Part shown: piece by piece, positions 9,501-18,476 of the stretch
How the letters are laid out: every line of letters starts with the position of its first letter
Numbering within the stretch: position 1 is the stretch's first letter
From: Pseudoalteromonas luteoviolacea S2607
GTDB taxonomy: Bacteria; Pseudomonadota; Gammaproteobacteria; Enterobacterales; Alteromonadaceae
Direction of reading: 5' to 3'
Assembly: GCF_001625575.1 (NCBI RefSeq)
Contig: NZ_AUXV01000028.1
Coordinates: forward strand, 1 to 45,533
DNA: 45,533 bases
Position numbers and translations under genes: made by a program
Notes under the pieces: model-generated
The model's database searches: none
Told to the model about the DNA's origin: nothing
What the model saw: only the letters and a program-made list of their open reading frames with translations

Positions 9501-11224
9501 TATATCTCTGGCCCTATAACAATACTTAAACGCGTACTACGACTGGGTTTACTTAACCCCCACGCATGGTCAACCCGAACAGGCCCAACAGGGGTCAAAT
9601 ATCGAAAACCAAAGCCAGCTCCAAGTGCCCACTTTTCACTAAAATCATTCGTTGCTGTGCCCACATCTACAAATAGTGCAGCACGCCAATTTGGCAAAAA
9701 TTGATAATTGTATTCAGAACTCGCAGTAACTAAATACTTGCCGCCTGTTAACTGGCCCAACTCCCCTCTTGGGGAGATAGATTGAAATGCAAACCCTCGT
9801 ACGCTCTGATCTCCACCAGCAAAAAAGCGCATATTTAATGGAGTTTTATCAAAATCACTCACAGCCATCGCGCCGAGTTCAGCACGCAGCAACACCATGT
9901 GACGCTGTTGATATTGTCGTAACCAAGCTTGTTTCCAATGAATTTTAAACAGTGACGTTGATGAAATAATACTCTGATGAGCAGCTTCTAAGGTAATTAG
10001 TTGCTCACTTCCCCAATAGGGAGTCATACCACCTCGGCTTTGCTTCTTTGCGTAACTGATACCAGGGATCAACATTTCAGTATCTAGGTTCAGACCGACT
10101 TGTTCACTTTTTTCATGCTCTCGCTTAAGGAATGCGGTTCTGACCCAATTGCTTTTCAGCAACCATTGCCTTTGCAACTGAATATTCCAAGAGGAGCTTT
10201 TGACTCCTTCGGTAAGCTCATCTTGCAGTTGATACCCCCCCAGCACGCGGTAAATATCTGAATTGGGGTCGCTTACGGGTATGGTGTAGGCCGCCGTAAC
10301 ATCCTGCTGACGTTGGGATAAATTGAGATCTGACACAAAGGAGTGTCCACCATCACTTACCCACGGTTTGCTCCATTTTCCGCGAAATTTTGCTCCGAGA
10401 TCCGTACTATACCCTCCGCCGACCTCGAAACTATTCTCTGGCTTGTCTGAAACCTCTACACGGATAGGGACTTCGAATGATTTGCGAGACTTTAATAGCG
10501 GATATACTTTTACACTCGCAAAATAAGGCGTTTCACTTAGTGCCAGACTGTATTCGCTTAACAGTTTTGCTTGATAAGGCGTGTTTGAGTTAAACGGGGC
10601 AAGTTCTTTAATAAATCGTCGGGCTTTTGATTGACCTGTAAACATCAGCTCACCAAATCGATAACGCGTTCCTGACTCAACAACAAGTAAAGCCTGAGCC
10701 CAGTTTTGCTGTGGATTGACTTCCAATTGACGCTGTTGCCATGTGTAATCAAAGTAGCCACGCTCTAGCAGAGCACTCTCAAGCTGTGCTTTTGCGGCAC
10801 TGTAAGTGTCATGGCGCACAACAGTATTAACACGCAAAGGAGTAGACTCAATAACTTGCTGCAAATTCACATCGTCTTGTCCAGCCCCCACAATTCGAAC
10901 TTCTATTTTTTGCCACAAAATAGGCGCTTTAAGATCAAGCGCAACGTTCAGAGCATTTTTGTCTGCCTCAAACTCAACCACACTGGAATAATTGTAAAAT
11001 CCTACAGCCTGCAATGCTGAGCGAATGTCTTTTTCAATCGCTTTCTTGCGGCTGTGTGTATACGCGATATTTTGGTATTTTGACAGGTATTGAGTGACAT
11101 TCTCTGTCGCTGTATCAACTTTTGACTCGACGTTAATTTCGTCAATTAACTGTTCCGTATTTGCCAATGCTGGCTGCAAGCATAAGCTTAACAATACGAT
11201 AAAATAGATGATTTTTTGTGGCAC
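9500..11224 (-). CDS. tamA: Translocation and assembly module subunit TamA (Omp85 family)
   Basis: An outer-membrane Omp85-family protein with N-terminal POTRA domains (about residues 25-250 of the shorter form) and a C-terminal 16-strand barrel containing FFAGGDQSVRGFAFQSISPR, the conserved VRGF/Y motif of the L6 loop, and ending RLSIVIGPEI. I chose the GTG at 11224: it puts a clean signal peptide (IIYFIVLLSLCLQPALA) at the N-terminus, has AAAGAG seven bases upstream, and gives 574 residues against 577 for E. coli TamA. The open frame extends to a TTG at 11302, adding 26 residues that would precede the signal sequence. It is the first gene of the four-gene minus-strand unit with tamB, the binding protein and the cyclophilin. 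Confidence 0.9.
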   Translation of the reverse strand: MPQKIIYFIVLLSLCLQPALANTEQLIDEINVESKVDTATENVTQYLSKYQNIAYTHSRKKAIEKDIRSALQAVGFYNYSSVVEFEADKNALNVALDLKAPILWQKIEVRIVGAGQDDVNLQQVIESTPLRVNTVVRHDTYSAAKAQLESALLERGYFDYTWQQRQLEVNPQQNWAQALLVVESGTRYRFGELMFTGQSKARRFIKELAPFNSNTPYQAKLLSEYSLALSETPYFASVKVYPLLKSRKSFEVPIRVEVSDKPENSFEVGGGYSTDLGAKFRGKWSKPWVSDGGHSFVSDLNLSQRQQDVTAAYTIPVSDPNSDIYRVLGGYQLQDELTEGVKSSSWNIQLQRQWLLKSNWVRTAFLKREHEKSEQVGLNLDTEMLIPGISYAKKQSRGGMTPYWGSEQLITLEAAHQSIISSTSLFKIHWKQAWLRQYQQRHMVLLRAELGAMAVSDFDKTPLNMRFFAGGDQSVRGFAFQSISPRGELGQLTGGKYLVTASSEYNYQFLPNWRAALFVDVGTATNDFSEKWALGAGFGFRYLTPVGPVRVDHAWGLSKPSRSTRLSIVIGPEI

Positions 11225-11393
11225 TAATGGACTCTTTGGTTTCGCTTGATTGTTATTTTGCAGCGTATTGCGTTGAATGTGGGTAAAATTAACACACCGC
11301 AAGCGTATTTAACGACAAAAACTTTACAGTGATGCTTTTTATTTCATCTTGGATAACGGACAATATAGGCAATTCTACTAATTGAGTAATGAT

Positions 11394-11720
11394 ATGCAAT
11401 TTCCAAATGATGACAATGGTCAGCTGTTATCTGAAATCGCTGCTGCGGGTGTCGATCTTACGCAAATGCAAAAAATTGATTTTTATATCCTGTTCGAACA
11501 AAAAGACAACGCAGAACGTTTTATTGACACTATCAGCAAAGACGAGTTAGCACCTCAAACCAAATTGGGAAAATGCCCAGATACTGGTGTATGGGAAGTG
11601 CTAACCACAGTCGCTATGGTACCTGGACACGAATTACTTAGCCAGACAGAACAGTACCTAGAGTCTATCGCCAATGGCCACGAAGGTTATGGGGATGGTT
11701 GGGGGCTCATGGCTGAGTAA
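11394..11720 (+). CDS. RraB family protein (ribonuclease E inhibitor-like)
   Basis: A 108-residue acidic protein of the RraB/COG3076 family (regulator of ribonuclease activity B), whose E. coli member binds RNase E and tunes its activity. Features: FPNDDNGQLLSEIAAAGVD at the N-terminus, then QKIDFYILFEQKDNAERFID, a VWEVLTTVAMVPGHE strand-turn, and a closing YGDGWGLM that matches the family's D-G-W-G signature. The ATG at 11394 is preferred, with GAG seven bases upstream; an in-frame TTG at 11382 is possible. It is divergent from tamA and convergent with radD, sharing the hairpin at 11732-11758. Whether it truly inhibits RNase E here is inferred; this short form lacks the acidic tail of the E. 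coli protein. Confidence 0.78.
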   Translation: MQFPNDDNGQLLSEIAAAGVDLTQMQKIDFYILFEQKDNAERFIDTISKDELAPQTKLGKCPDTGVWEVLTTVAMVPGHELLSQTEQYLESIANGHEGYGDGWGLMAE

Positions 11721-11731
11721 ACCCGTATTGC

Positions 11732-11758
11732 AGGTCTAAGCAAGCATCGCTTAGACCT
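11732..11758. terminator. Bidirectional stem-loop between rraB and radD
   Basis: Perfect 10-bp arms AGGTCTAAGC (11732-11741) and GCTTAGACCT (11749-11758) with a 7-base loop. It fills the 45-bp gap between the two convergent stop codons. There is no long T run on either strand, so it may act as a bidirectional terminator or a 3'-end stabiliser. Confidence 0.6.
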
Positions 11759-11765
11759 ATAACCC

Positions 11766-13505
11766 CTAACTTTTGTCTGCAACCCGATAACTTCCATCAT
11801 AATCAAATAACTTGTCACTAATTTGCCACCCATACTTTTTGTGTTGTTTCGCAATCACAAAGTCAGGGGGAGACAAGAGCGTGATGTTTACCTCTTCGGC
11901 ATTTTTCCACGCGCCAACAGCACTACCGTTTTTTAATCGCTTAGCAAAATTGCGATGGAAATAATAACGGCTACCTTTGTTCGTGAAGTCGTAAACCTCA
12001 CTGACATCAGCACCATCTTCATCGAAATACGTGACCTTAAGCACTTGAGGTTTTATGACTTCAGCGGTCATCCCACAGCACCTCAGCACCAATGCACTTT
12101 TTAAGTTTAGGGCATCCCTAAGCTTGTCATCAGGATCTGCCATGATTTCACCGCAACTGTGACATTGCCGTGCGGCAATGTCATTTTCTGCACCGCAATG
12201 GCTACACTCTTTAAACTTGAAGCGGAAATCACATTGCATTGACTCACCATCGACTTCATCTGCCAATATCCCCTGACAGCGCCTACCATAATGCTCAATG
12301 ACCTTTCCCTGCTCATCGAGTTTGCCCCAAAATGTGTTAGCAAACCCACATCCAGGGCATAAAACCTGTACAGGTTCACTGTCTGAGTTGGGCTTTTTAG
12401 CACCTACCTCAGGATGAAATAAATCAAAGTCATTGCCTGCATAGTCAATAATTAGGCAATCATCCTTCCCTTCATCCAAACGTAGACCTCGACCAACAAT
12501 TTGTTGGTACAAGCTAACCGATTCTGTCGGCCTTAATATCGCAATAAAATCGACATGAGGTGCATCGAAACCAGTTGTGAGTACAGATACATTGACCAGA
12601 AATTTGATTTCCTTGCTCTTAAACCGGGCAATAATATTATCTCGTTGCTTATTTTCCGTATCACCAATAACCAATTCGGTTTCGTTTACAGGTAAATAAC
12701 TTACAATTTCTTTTGCATGCATCACCGTGGCTGCAAATATCATTACCCCTCGTCTTGAATTCGCCTGAACTAATATATGTTCTATTATGCTTTTAGTCGC
12801 TCTGGTGTGGCTATTTAGTAGATTATTCATGTCGCTTTCACTGTAGCGACCTAAGCTATCAGTAGCTAAAGACGAGAAGTCATAATGTTCAATTGCTGGA
12901 TCTAATTTATTAGGCGGCGTTAAATACTGGTTGCTAATCATATAACGCAACGGCAATTCATAAATACACTTTGCAAATGGACTTCCCTCTTCTCCTCGTA
13001 TAAAGCCATGGTAATGTTCACGGTAAATCCAGCCATGTCCGAGTCGATAAGGCGTTGCTGTCAAGCCTAACAGCATGAGTTTTGGGTTATATCTTTTAAG
13101 GCAGGAAATGACCTTCATATACTGGCTGTCTTGTGCAGTACTCACACGATGGCACTCATCAATAATAACCAATGAATAAAAAGTATTTAGCTTGTCTAAA
13201 TTGCGTGCTAACGATTGAACTGAAGCGAAAGTGACTTGCTGATCTATCTCTTTTTTATTTAACCCAGCCGAAAACACACTCGCAGTGAGTCCATAACTTT
13301 CATACTTTTGGGCATTTTGCTCTACCAGCTCTTTGACGTGGGTTAAAACCAAGATTTTACGTCGTGCAATACGCGCAAGCTCAGCAATGACTAGACTTTT
13401 TCCCGCACCAGTGGGTAATACAATGACCGCTGGGCTATTGGTTTTTTTAAAGTGGGCAACCGTATTTGCAACAGCTTCTTGTTGATAAGGTCTGAGCGTA
13501 TAAAT
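11766..13505 (-). CDS. radD: RadD-like superfamily 2 helicase/ATPase, apparent ATT start
   Basis: A protein of about 579 residues (E. coli RadD/YejH has 586), an SF2 ATPase linked to RecA-dependent recombination and DNA repair. It has Walker A PTGAGKS at about 31-37, motif II DECH, motif III GLTATP, motif VI QIVGRGLRL, and two C-terminal zinc-ribbon clusters (CPGCGFANTFWG and CSHCGAENDIAARQCHSCGE). The frame has no ATG, GTG or TTG before codon 52, which would remove the ATPase P-loop. Homology (YTLRPYQQEAV) extends to an ATT at 13505, which has AAGAGG six bases upstream; an in-frame TAG lies five codons before it. I therefore place the start at the ATT, aligned with the E. coli N-terminus. 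A sequencing error or a decayed start cannot be excluded. Confidence 0.82.
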   Translation of the reverse strand: MYTLRPYQQEAVANTVAHFKKTNSPAVIVLPTGAGKSLVIAELARIARRKILVLTHVKELVEQNAQKYESYGLTASVFSAGLNKKEIDQQVTFASVQSLARNLDKLNTFYSLVIIDECHRVSTAQDSQYMKVISCLKRYNPKLMLLGLTATPYRLGHGWIYREHYHGFIRGEEGSPFAKCIYELPLRYMISNQYLTPPNKLDPAIEHYDFSSLATDSLGRYSESDMNNLLNSHTRATKSIIEHILVQANSRRGVMIFAATVMHAKEIVSYLPVNETELVIGDTENKQRDNIIARFKSKEIKFLVNVSVLTTGFDAPHVDFIAILRPTESVSLYQQIVGRGLRLDEGKDDCLIIDYAGNDFDLFHPEVGAKKPNSDSEPVQVLCPGCGFANTFWGKLDEQGKVIEHYGRRCQGILADEVDGESMQCDFRFKFKECSHCGAENDIAARQCHSCGEIMADPDDKLRDALNLKSALVLRCCGMTAEVIKPQVLKVTYFDEDGADVSEVYDFTNKGSRYYFHRNFAKRLKNGSAVGAWKNAEEVNITLLSPPDFVIAKQHKKYGWQISDKLFDYDGSYRVADKS

Positions 13506-13540
13506 AGCAAACCTCTTAATCTAAGCTACATGTTCGACAG

Positions 13541-13563
13541 GTACAAAGTATAACACTTTGTAC
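13541..13563. promoter_or_regulatory. 23-bp perfect inverted repeat upstream of radD
   Basis: Arms GTACAAAGT (13541-13549) and ACTTTGTAC (13555-13563) are exact reverse complements around a 5-base centre. The site lies 36 bp upstream of the presumed radD start and contains a TATAC/TATAAC-like sequence that could be a -10 region, so it looks like an operator rather than a terminator. The cognate regulator is unknown. Confidence 0.5.
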
Positions 13564-13869
13564 ACCCTCCGTACTACAAAGCTTTTTCTGCCTCACTCCC
13601 AACACAGAATTACAAAAATGTTAAATTTAAAGTGACTAGATGATTAAAAAATCAATTGAATTTTTTCTAACTTAATTAGATGTAATTGAAAGCGAACTTC
13701 ACTTTAAAATTAAATAAAATCTATAGTGGTATAGTTAATAAGATGAAGAAGACTTAAGAAGAGGCAATTTTTGTAGTGATTTTAAAAACAGGCGAGGTAT
13801 TATTAGTACCTCACCATGTCAACCGAATAGTTCCTTTCGCTTTAGATTACGATTTAAAATATTTTATAT
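13564..13869. other. Intergenic region between radD and the H-NS-like gene
   Basis: About 300 bp of AT-rich DNA. A weak 67-codon plus-strand frame starts at a GTG (13776) but overlaps the 3' end of the H-NS-like gene and resembles nothing I know. I see no convincing gene or RNA here. Confidence 0.45.
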
Positions 13870-14175
13870 TTATATCTTATAATCATCTAAATTTACATTT
13901 GCGAACGCCTTTGGTGTTTTACCACGGCCTGTCCACTCATGCACTTTACCATCGATCTCAATTCGATATTTTGGACTGACTTTGCTGCGCTTGTCCGTAG
14001 CACCAGAACCAACTAAGTCATCTAGCGTTAATCCCTTTTCTTTAATCAAAGCTAGCACTTCTACTTTTGCCTGTTCTTGCTCTTGTTGCTGAGCAATTGC
14101 TTCTTGTAGTAGCTCATGAGCTTTAGTTAGATCATTGAAGCTAGCAGTTTTAATAAAAGACTTTATTTCACGCAT
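13870..14175 (-). CDS. Short H-NS family nucleoid protein
   Basis: A 101-residue H-NS-type protein. The N-terminal half (about 1-50) is helical and glutamine/glutamate-rich (LLQEAIAQQQEQEQAKVE), the expected oligomerisation segment. The C-terminal domain (about 66-101) has YRIEIDGKVHEWTGRGKTPK, where TGRGKTPKAF matches the H-NS AT-hook-like DNA-binding loop (Q/T-G-R-G-x-x-P). Canonical H-NS is about 135 residues, so this is a shortened paralogue, with the shortening in the N-terminal and linker regions. It should bind curved AT-rich DNA and repress transcription, possibly as a partner of a full-length H-NS. The flanking DNA on both sides is notably AT-rich. It is monocistronic. Confidence 0.85.
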   Translation of the reverse strand: MREIKSFIKTASFNDLTKAHELLQEAIAQQQEQEQAKVEVLALIKEKGLTLDDLVGSGATDKRSKVSPKYRIEIDGKVHEWTGRGKTPKAFANVNLDDYKI

Positions 14176-14631
14176 TAGATTTCTCTCACAAAATGTTGAT
14201 TACAAATTTCATTGAAGTATTAAAAAGCTCTAATACTGAGAGTATATTATATTTATATAATTTCAAATTAATAGCCATTATTTTGCAGACTTTTAATATT
14301 ATTTAAAATAGGTACAGATTAACTATTTACTTATATTGTATTAATACAAATAATGTAAGGTCTCATAAAAAATTAATAAACACATGTTTATTAAGGGAAT
14401 TTTTATTGGTATGCAATCAAAAACCAATCTTAAACAGATTAAACCTTGATATTTAAGTAGCTAATCAAGCTTGAGCCTTAGTGGCATGCTGCGCAGTATT
14501 ACAATAAATTTGACCTGCTTGCTGATTAAAAGCAACTTCTGCTCAGCAAGACTTATCCATTTTATCCACTTAAGAGCAATGAACATGATAAGTGCAAATG
14601 GGAAGAAAAAAGATAAAACTAGGTTTAATTA
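14176..14631. other. AT-rich intergenic region upstream of the H-NS-like gene
   Basis: Roughly 450 bp without a gene. It contains a perfect 8-bp inverted repeat, CTTGCTGA (14518-14525) and TCAGCAAG (14543-14550), around a 17-base loop. The part nearest the H-NS-like gene is extremely AT-rich and probably holds its promoter. No coding frame is supported. Confidence 0.5.
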
Positions 14632-14665
14632 AGTGTACGGGTGAGAAGCCGCAAACCCATACACT
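14632..14665 (-). terminator. Stem-loop after pyrC
   Basis: Arms AGTGTACGGGT (14632-14642) and ACCCATACACT (14655-14665) pair along 11 bp with one G-T type mismatch, 14 bases downstream of the pyrC stop on the minus strand. The following sequence is AT-rich but lacks a clean T run, so terminator function is probable rather than certain. Confidence 0.5.
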
Positions 14666-14678
14666 AAATAAAGGCTGG

Positions 14679-15719
14679 TTAGTCCGCTACTTGCCAATCA
14701 ATGGTTGCACCGGCCTTAATTGGTACCACATTTGTGTCGCCAAGGGGGTATGACTCTGGCACTTGCCATGCATTTCTTTGTAATGTAATGGTGTCTGAAT
14801 TGCGCGGTAACCCATAGAAGTCAGGACCAAAGAAACTCGCAAAGCCTTCTAACTTGTCCAATGCACCGGCATCCTCAAATGCTTCTGCATAAAGCTCAAT
14901 TGCAGCATGGGCAGTGTACGCACCAGCACACCCACAAGCAGCTTCTTTTTTGTCTTTCGCATGGGGGGCTGAATCTGTGCCTAAGAAGAACTTTTTACTG
15001 CCACTTGTTGCAGCGTCTATTAACGCTTGCTGGTGAATATTACGTTTCAATATAGGTAAACAGTAATAATGTGGCCTAATACCACCCGCTAGCATATGAT
15101 TTCGGTTGTATAACAAGTGATGTGCTGTAATTGTTGCTGCAACATTATCTGGCGCAGATTGAACAAACTCAACCGCATCTTTCGTCGTGATGTGTTCTAA
15201 AACAATCTTTAGCTTAGGAAACGCGTCTACAATTTTGGCTAACTTAGTTTCAATAAAGACTTTTTCTCTATCAAAAATATCAATTGAAGAGTCTGTTACT
15301 TCACCGTGGATAAGTAATAGCATACCCACTTCTTGCATCGCTTCTAACGCTGGATACACATTTTCAATGTCAGTTACGCCTGAATCAGAATTGGTCGTTG
15401 CACCCGCTGGGTAAAGTTTGGCAGCAAAGATATGGCCACTGGCTTTGGCTTTTCTAATTTCCTCAGGAGATGTGTTATCGGTAAGATATAACACCATCAA
15501 CGGTTCGAAGCCCGCTTTAGGCCCAGCTGCCATAATTCGGTCTCGATACGCAAGCGCAGTGTCCGTACAAGTAGCTGGAGGTACAAGGTTTGGCATTATG
15601 ATCGCGCGTCTCATATATCGACTAATATCACGAACGGTGTCTTTTAGAACATCACCATCTCTCAAATGAACGTGCCAATCATCTGGTCGAGTAATAGTAA
15701 GGGTCTGATTACTTGTCAT
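14679..15719 (-). CDS. pyrC: Dihydroorotase
   Basis: A 346-residue zinc amidohydrolase catalysing the reversible cyclisation of carbamoyl aspartate to dihydroorotate in pyrimidine synthesis. It is the class II type (E. coli PyrC 348 residues). The metal-binding HVH is at 16-18 in [13 protein letters not shown]. The carbamylated lysine is in [14 protein letters not shown]. Further ligands fall in LLLIHGEV and VLEHITT, and the catalytic aspartate in [11 protein letters not shown] chose the ATG at 15719 because family members begin a few residues before [12 protein letters not shown]; an ATG eleven codons upstream would add a non-homologous stretch. It is divergent from the GGDEF-EAL gene. No purine-repressor-like operator was recognised upstream. 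Confidence 0.95.
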   Translation of the reverse strand: MTSNQTLTITRPDDWHVHLRDGDVLKDTVRDISRYMRRAIIMPNLVPPATCTDTALAYRDRIMAAGPKAGFEPLMVLYLTDNTSPEEIRKAKASGHIFAAKLYPAGATTNSDSGVTDIENVYPALEAMQEVGMLLLIHGEVTDSSIDIFDREKVFIETKLAKIVDAFPKLKIVLEHITTKDAVEFVQSAPDNVAATITAHHLLYNRNHMLAGGIRPHYYCLPILKRNIHQQALIDAATSGSKKFFLGTDSAPHAKDKKEAACGCAGAYTAHAAIELYAEAFEDAGALDKLEGFASFFGPDFYGLPRNSDTITLQRNAWQVPESYPLGDTNVVPIKAGATIDWQVAD

Positions 15720-16020
15720 TGCTATTTTCCACTGCTGAATTTGCCCGATCATAGGCCCTGCAAGGCGGATAGTAAAGTAATTCGGGTTATTTTATATATC
15801 TAATAGAGGCCTTGAGCCGCTTGGCGATGGCGAACCACTTGCACTTTAGTTGCAACAAGGTAAAGCTCTTAATTTATTTTAATTGTGCAACCTACCCTGA
15901 CCACCTAATTTCAAAGTTTGGCTGTTGCAAAGCCCACTGTTGTCTTGTGCTATTTTTTTTACAGTTTGATGAAAGTTAATTTTCGACAATATTTGAGATT
16001 ATTACTCTATCTAGGATAAC
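15720..16020. promoter_or_regulatory. Divergent promoter region pyrC / GGDEF-EAL gene
   Basis: A 300-bp non-coding region serving two divergent genes. AGGA at 16013-16016 is a plausible ribosome binding site for the GTG start at 16021. I see no riboswitch-like structure and no clear operator. Confidence 0.45.
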
Positions 16021-18432
16021 GTGTGTCTATTGTACAACCGAGTCATGCCTATGCTGTCTGAAAAAAAACTAGAATCAAAAACCGAACAGTTAAGCATTAT
16101 TAATCAGTTTTCATCCTCGCTATTGCAAATCACCCACTTAGACGAGCTGTTTGACTATGTCACCTCGCAAGTGGTTAAACGCTTAGGGTTTGTAGACTGT
16201 GTGATATACCTTACAGATCCAAACCAAAACCGGCTTGAAGCCGTCGCCTATATGGGAGTTGCTCAAGACACTGAACGTTACGAAGTCCTACAACAAAAAA
16301 TCCCCATAGAAGCCGGGATCACAGGACATGTCGCACGTACCAAGAAGCCTTTTATTTCAGGTGATGTGTCTAAAGAGCCCATGTATATAGCAGACTCTCG
16401 ACCTGCACTCTCTGAGCTGTGCGTACCTTTAGTGTATAAAGAGCACCTCATTGGTGTCATTGATTGTGAGCATCCAGAAAAAGATTACTTTAGTGCCAAC
16501 CATTTGCAAATACTATCAACCGTTGCGCATTTACTTAGTGCCAAAATCCATCAAGTGAGAACTGTTGATCACTTAACCGCAACCGTCTCTCAGCTCAACG
16601 ATGCGCAACTAATTGAAAAATGTATACTAAAAATTGCCAACATTACTTATCACTCCCGAGAATTAGACACTTTTTACGATGAGCTGTACCAAATAATCTA
16701 TACGCTGCTGCCTGCCGAGAACTTTTTTATCGGTATATATGATACCAAGCAGGACATGCTAGAAATCGAGTACTTAATTGAGGGAGGTACGAAGTGCCCT
16801 GCCCAACAAAAAGTATCGAAATCTCAGCTGAAGCAAACAGCTTCTTACTATGTGATCCGTACTCAGTCCGCCTTATTATGCAATGGAGAGCAGTTTCAAA
16901 GCCATATCGACAAGGGTGATTTCAATATGGTGGGCCGTTCTCCACACGCTTGGCTTGGCGTGCCATTTGTCGTCAATGATCAATATCAAGGTGTCATCGT
17001 ATTACAGAGTTATGAAGAAGAAGACACCTTTAGTAGCCAACACTACTCTATTTTGACTTATATTAGTCGCCAAATCAGTATGGCCATAGACCGTCGGCTG
17101 GCTAAACAGGCATTAGAACATCGCGCCTTGCATGACGAATTAACGGGCCTGGCCAATCGATATCTGTTAATTGAGCGTATGAAACACGCCATTTTGTCTT
17201 TAGGTAGAAGCCAAACAGCCAAATTGCACTGTCTAATATATTTAGATCTGGATAGGTTTAAGAGTATCAATGACTCTTTGGGTCATGAGGTCGGTGACAA
17301 ATTCCTTATTGCTATTGTCGAGGCTATACAAACCTGTATTCGCAAAACAGACACATTTGCGCGCCTTGGTGGCGACGAATTTGCCATATTTATGGAAAAT
17401 ATAAATAGTGAAGTAGAAGTTGCACAAGCGCTTAATCGCATCACTGAAGCCATAGCAAAGCCGTTTATTATTGATACCCATATTCTCCAAGCCTCTAGTA
17501 GTATCGGCGTCGCGTTTACAGAGCGAGATTCGGACAACGCGATTACATTACTACAACAAGCCGATGCGGCCATGTATGAAGCAAAATCTGCGGGAAGAAG
17601 TCAGATCAGGTACTTTAACAATGCCATGCGTAGTAAGTTGAAACACCAAGCTGACATTGAAAATGACCTTCAACACGGTATTCAAAATGGTGAATTTGAA
17701 CTGTTCTTTCAGCCCATTTTTACACTCAATGCACCTAAAGTAGTAAGCTTCGAGTCTCTTGTGCGCTGGCACCACCCAAAAAATGGCTTGGTCGCGCCAG
17801 ATCAGTTTATTCCTATTGCAGAGAATACAGGCCAAATCATAGAGTTAGATTTGCATATCTTGGAGCTAGCAGCTAAGCAGCTATCAATCTGGCAACAACA
17901 AACTCTTCCTAGCGTAAAAGTAACAGTCAATGTGTCATCTCGACATTTTGCCAGCCTCGAATTTATTGATCACATCCATGCGTTATATGAAAAGTATGAC
18001 TTGCAAAAAGGCAGCTTATGCCTAGAAATCACAGAGTCTGGATTAATCGAAAATTTGGGCCTTGCAACAAAAATCATTGAGGGAATAACTCCGTTAGGCG
18101 TTCAACTTTATTTAGATGATTTTGGTACCGGATACTCAGCGCTCGGCTATTTACACCAACTACCGATTCATGTGTTAAAAATAGATAAAAGCTTTGTCGA
18201 TCAGCTTACAACTAAAGATACTCCTTTAATTGATGCGATTTTATCTTTGGCCAAATCATTACAACTAGAGGTCGTCGCTGAAGGCATTGAAACACCCAAA
18301 CAATGGGCGCTTCTAAAACGAAAAGGATGTCAATTGGGACAAGGCTACCTCGTGTCTAAACCTATGCCTAGCACACAAGCGATGTCATTTTTGGTCGCGC
18401 AAAATTCACAAGACGCACATACAAGCGGCTAA
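16021..18432 (+). CDS. GAF-GAF-GGDEF-EAL cyclic-di-GMP enzyme
   Basis: An 803-residue cytoplasmic protein with no membrane segments. An N-terminal GAF domain spans about 25-180 and a second GAF-like domain about 195-360. A GGDEF diguanylate cyclase domain follows (about 368-530) with an intact GGDEF at 450-454 and an allosteric I-site RKTD at 441-444, five residues upstream. An EAL phosphodiesterase domain ends the protein (about 545-795) with ESL at 578-580 and LDDFGTGYSALGYL intact. Both halves look catalytically competent, so it may make and degrade cyclic-di-GMP under control of small-molecule binding to the GAF domains; which activity dominates cannot be told. GTG start with AGGA upstream; an ATG at 16045 is an alternative. 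It is followed by a strong terminator at 18446-18476. Confidence 0.9.
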   Translation: MCLLYNRVMPMLSEKKLESKTEQLSIINQFSSSLLQITHLDELFDYVTSQVVKRLGFVDCVIYLTDPNQNRLEAVAYMGVAQDTERYEVLQQKIPIEAGITGHVARTKKPFISGDVSKEPMYIADSRPALSELCVPLVYKEHLIGVIDCEHPEKDYFSANHLQILSTVAHLLSAKIHQVRTVDHLTATVSQLNDAQLIEKCILKIANITYHSRELDTFYDELYQIIYTLLPAENFFIGIYDTKQDMLEIEYLIEGGTKCPAQQKVSKSQLKQTASYYVIRTQSALLCNGEQFQSHIDKGDFNMVGRSPHAWLGVPFVVNDQYQGVIVLQSYEEEDTFSSQHYSILTYISRQISMAIDRRLAKQALEHRALHDELTGLANRYLLIERMKHAILSLGRSQTAKLHCLIYLDLDRFKSINDSLGHEVGDKFLIAIVEAIQTCIRKTDTFARLGGDEFAIFMENINSEVEVAQALNRITEAIAKPFIIDTHILQASSSIGVAFTERDSDNAITLLQQADAAMYEAKSAGRSQIRYFNNAMRSKLKHQADIENDLQHGIQNGEFELFFQPIFTLNAPKVVSFESLVRWHHPKNGLVAPDQFIPIAENTGQIIELDLHILELAAKQLSIWQQQTLPSVKVTVNVSSRHFASLEFIDHIHALYEKYDLQKGSLCLEITESGLIENLGLATKIIEGITPLGVQLYLDDFGTGYSALGYLHQLPIHVLKIDKSFVDQLTTKDTPLIDAILSLAKSLQLEVVAEGIETPKQWALLKRKGCQLGQGYLVSKPMPSTQAMSFLVAQNSQDAHTSG

Positions 18433-18445
18433 TGTGCGGGGCACT

Positions 18446-18476
18446 AAGCCTGTTGCAAACAGGCTTTGCAATTTTT
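18446..18476 (+). terminator. Rho-independent terminator after the GGDEF-EAL gene
   Basis: Perfect 9-bp arms AAGCCTGTT (18446-18454) and AACAGGCTT (18458-18466) with a GCA loop, followed by TTTTT at 18472-18476. It overlaps the last codon of the metE remnant on the other strand and could have served both genes. Confidence 0.7.

Noticed and set aside
13776..13979. A 67-codon plus-strand frame starting at GTG with a purine-rich stretch upstream.
   Set aside because: More than half overlaps the well-supported H-NS-like gene in antisense, the possible ribosome binding site is too far from the GTG, and the product resembles nothing known.
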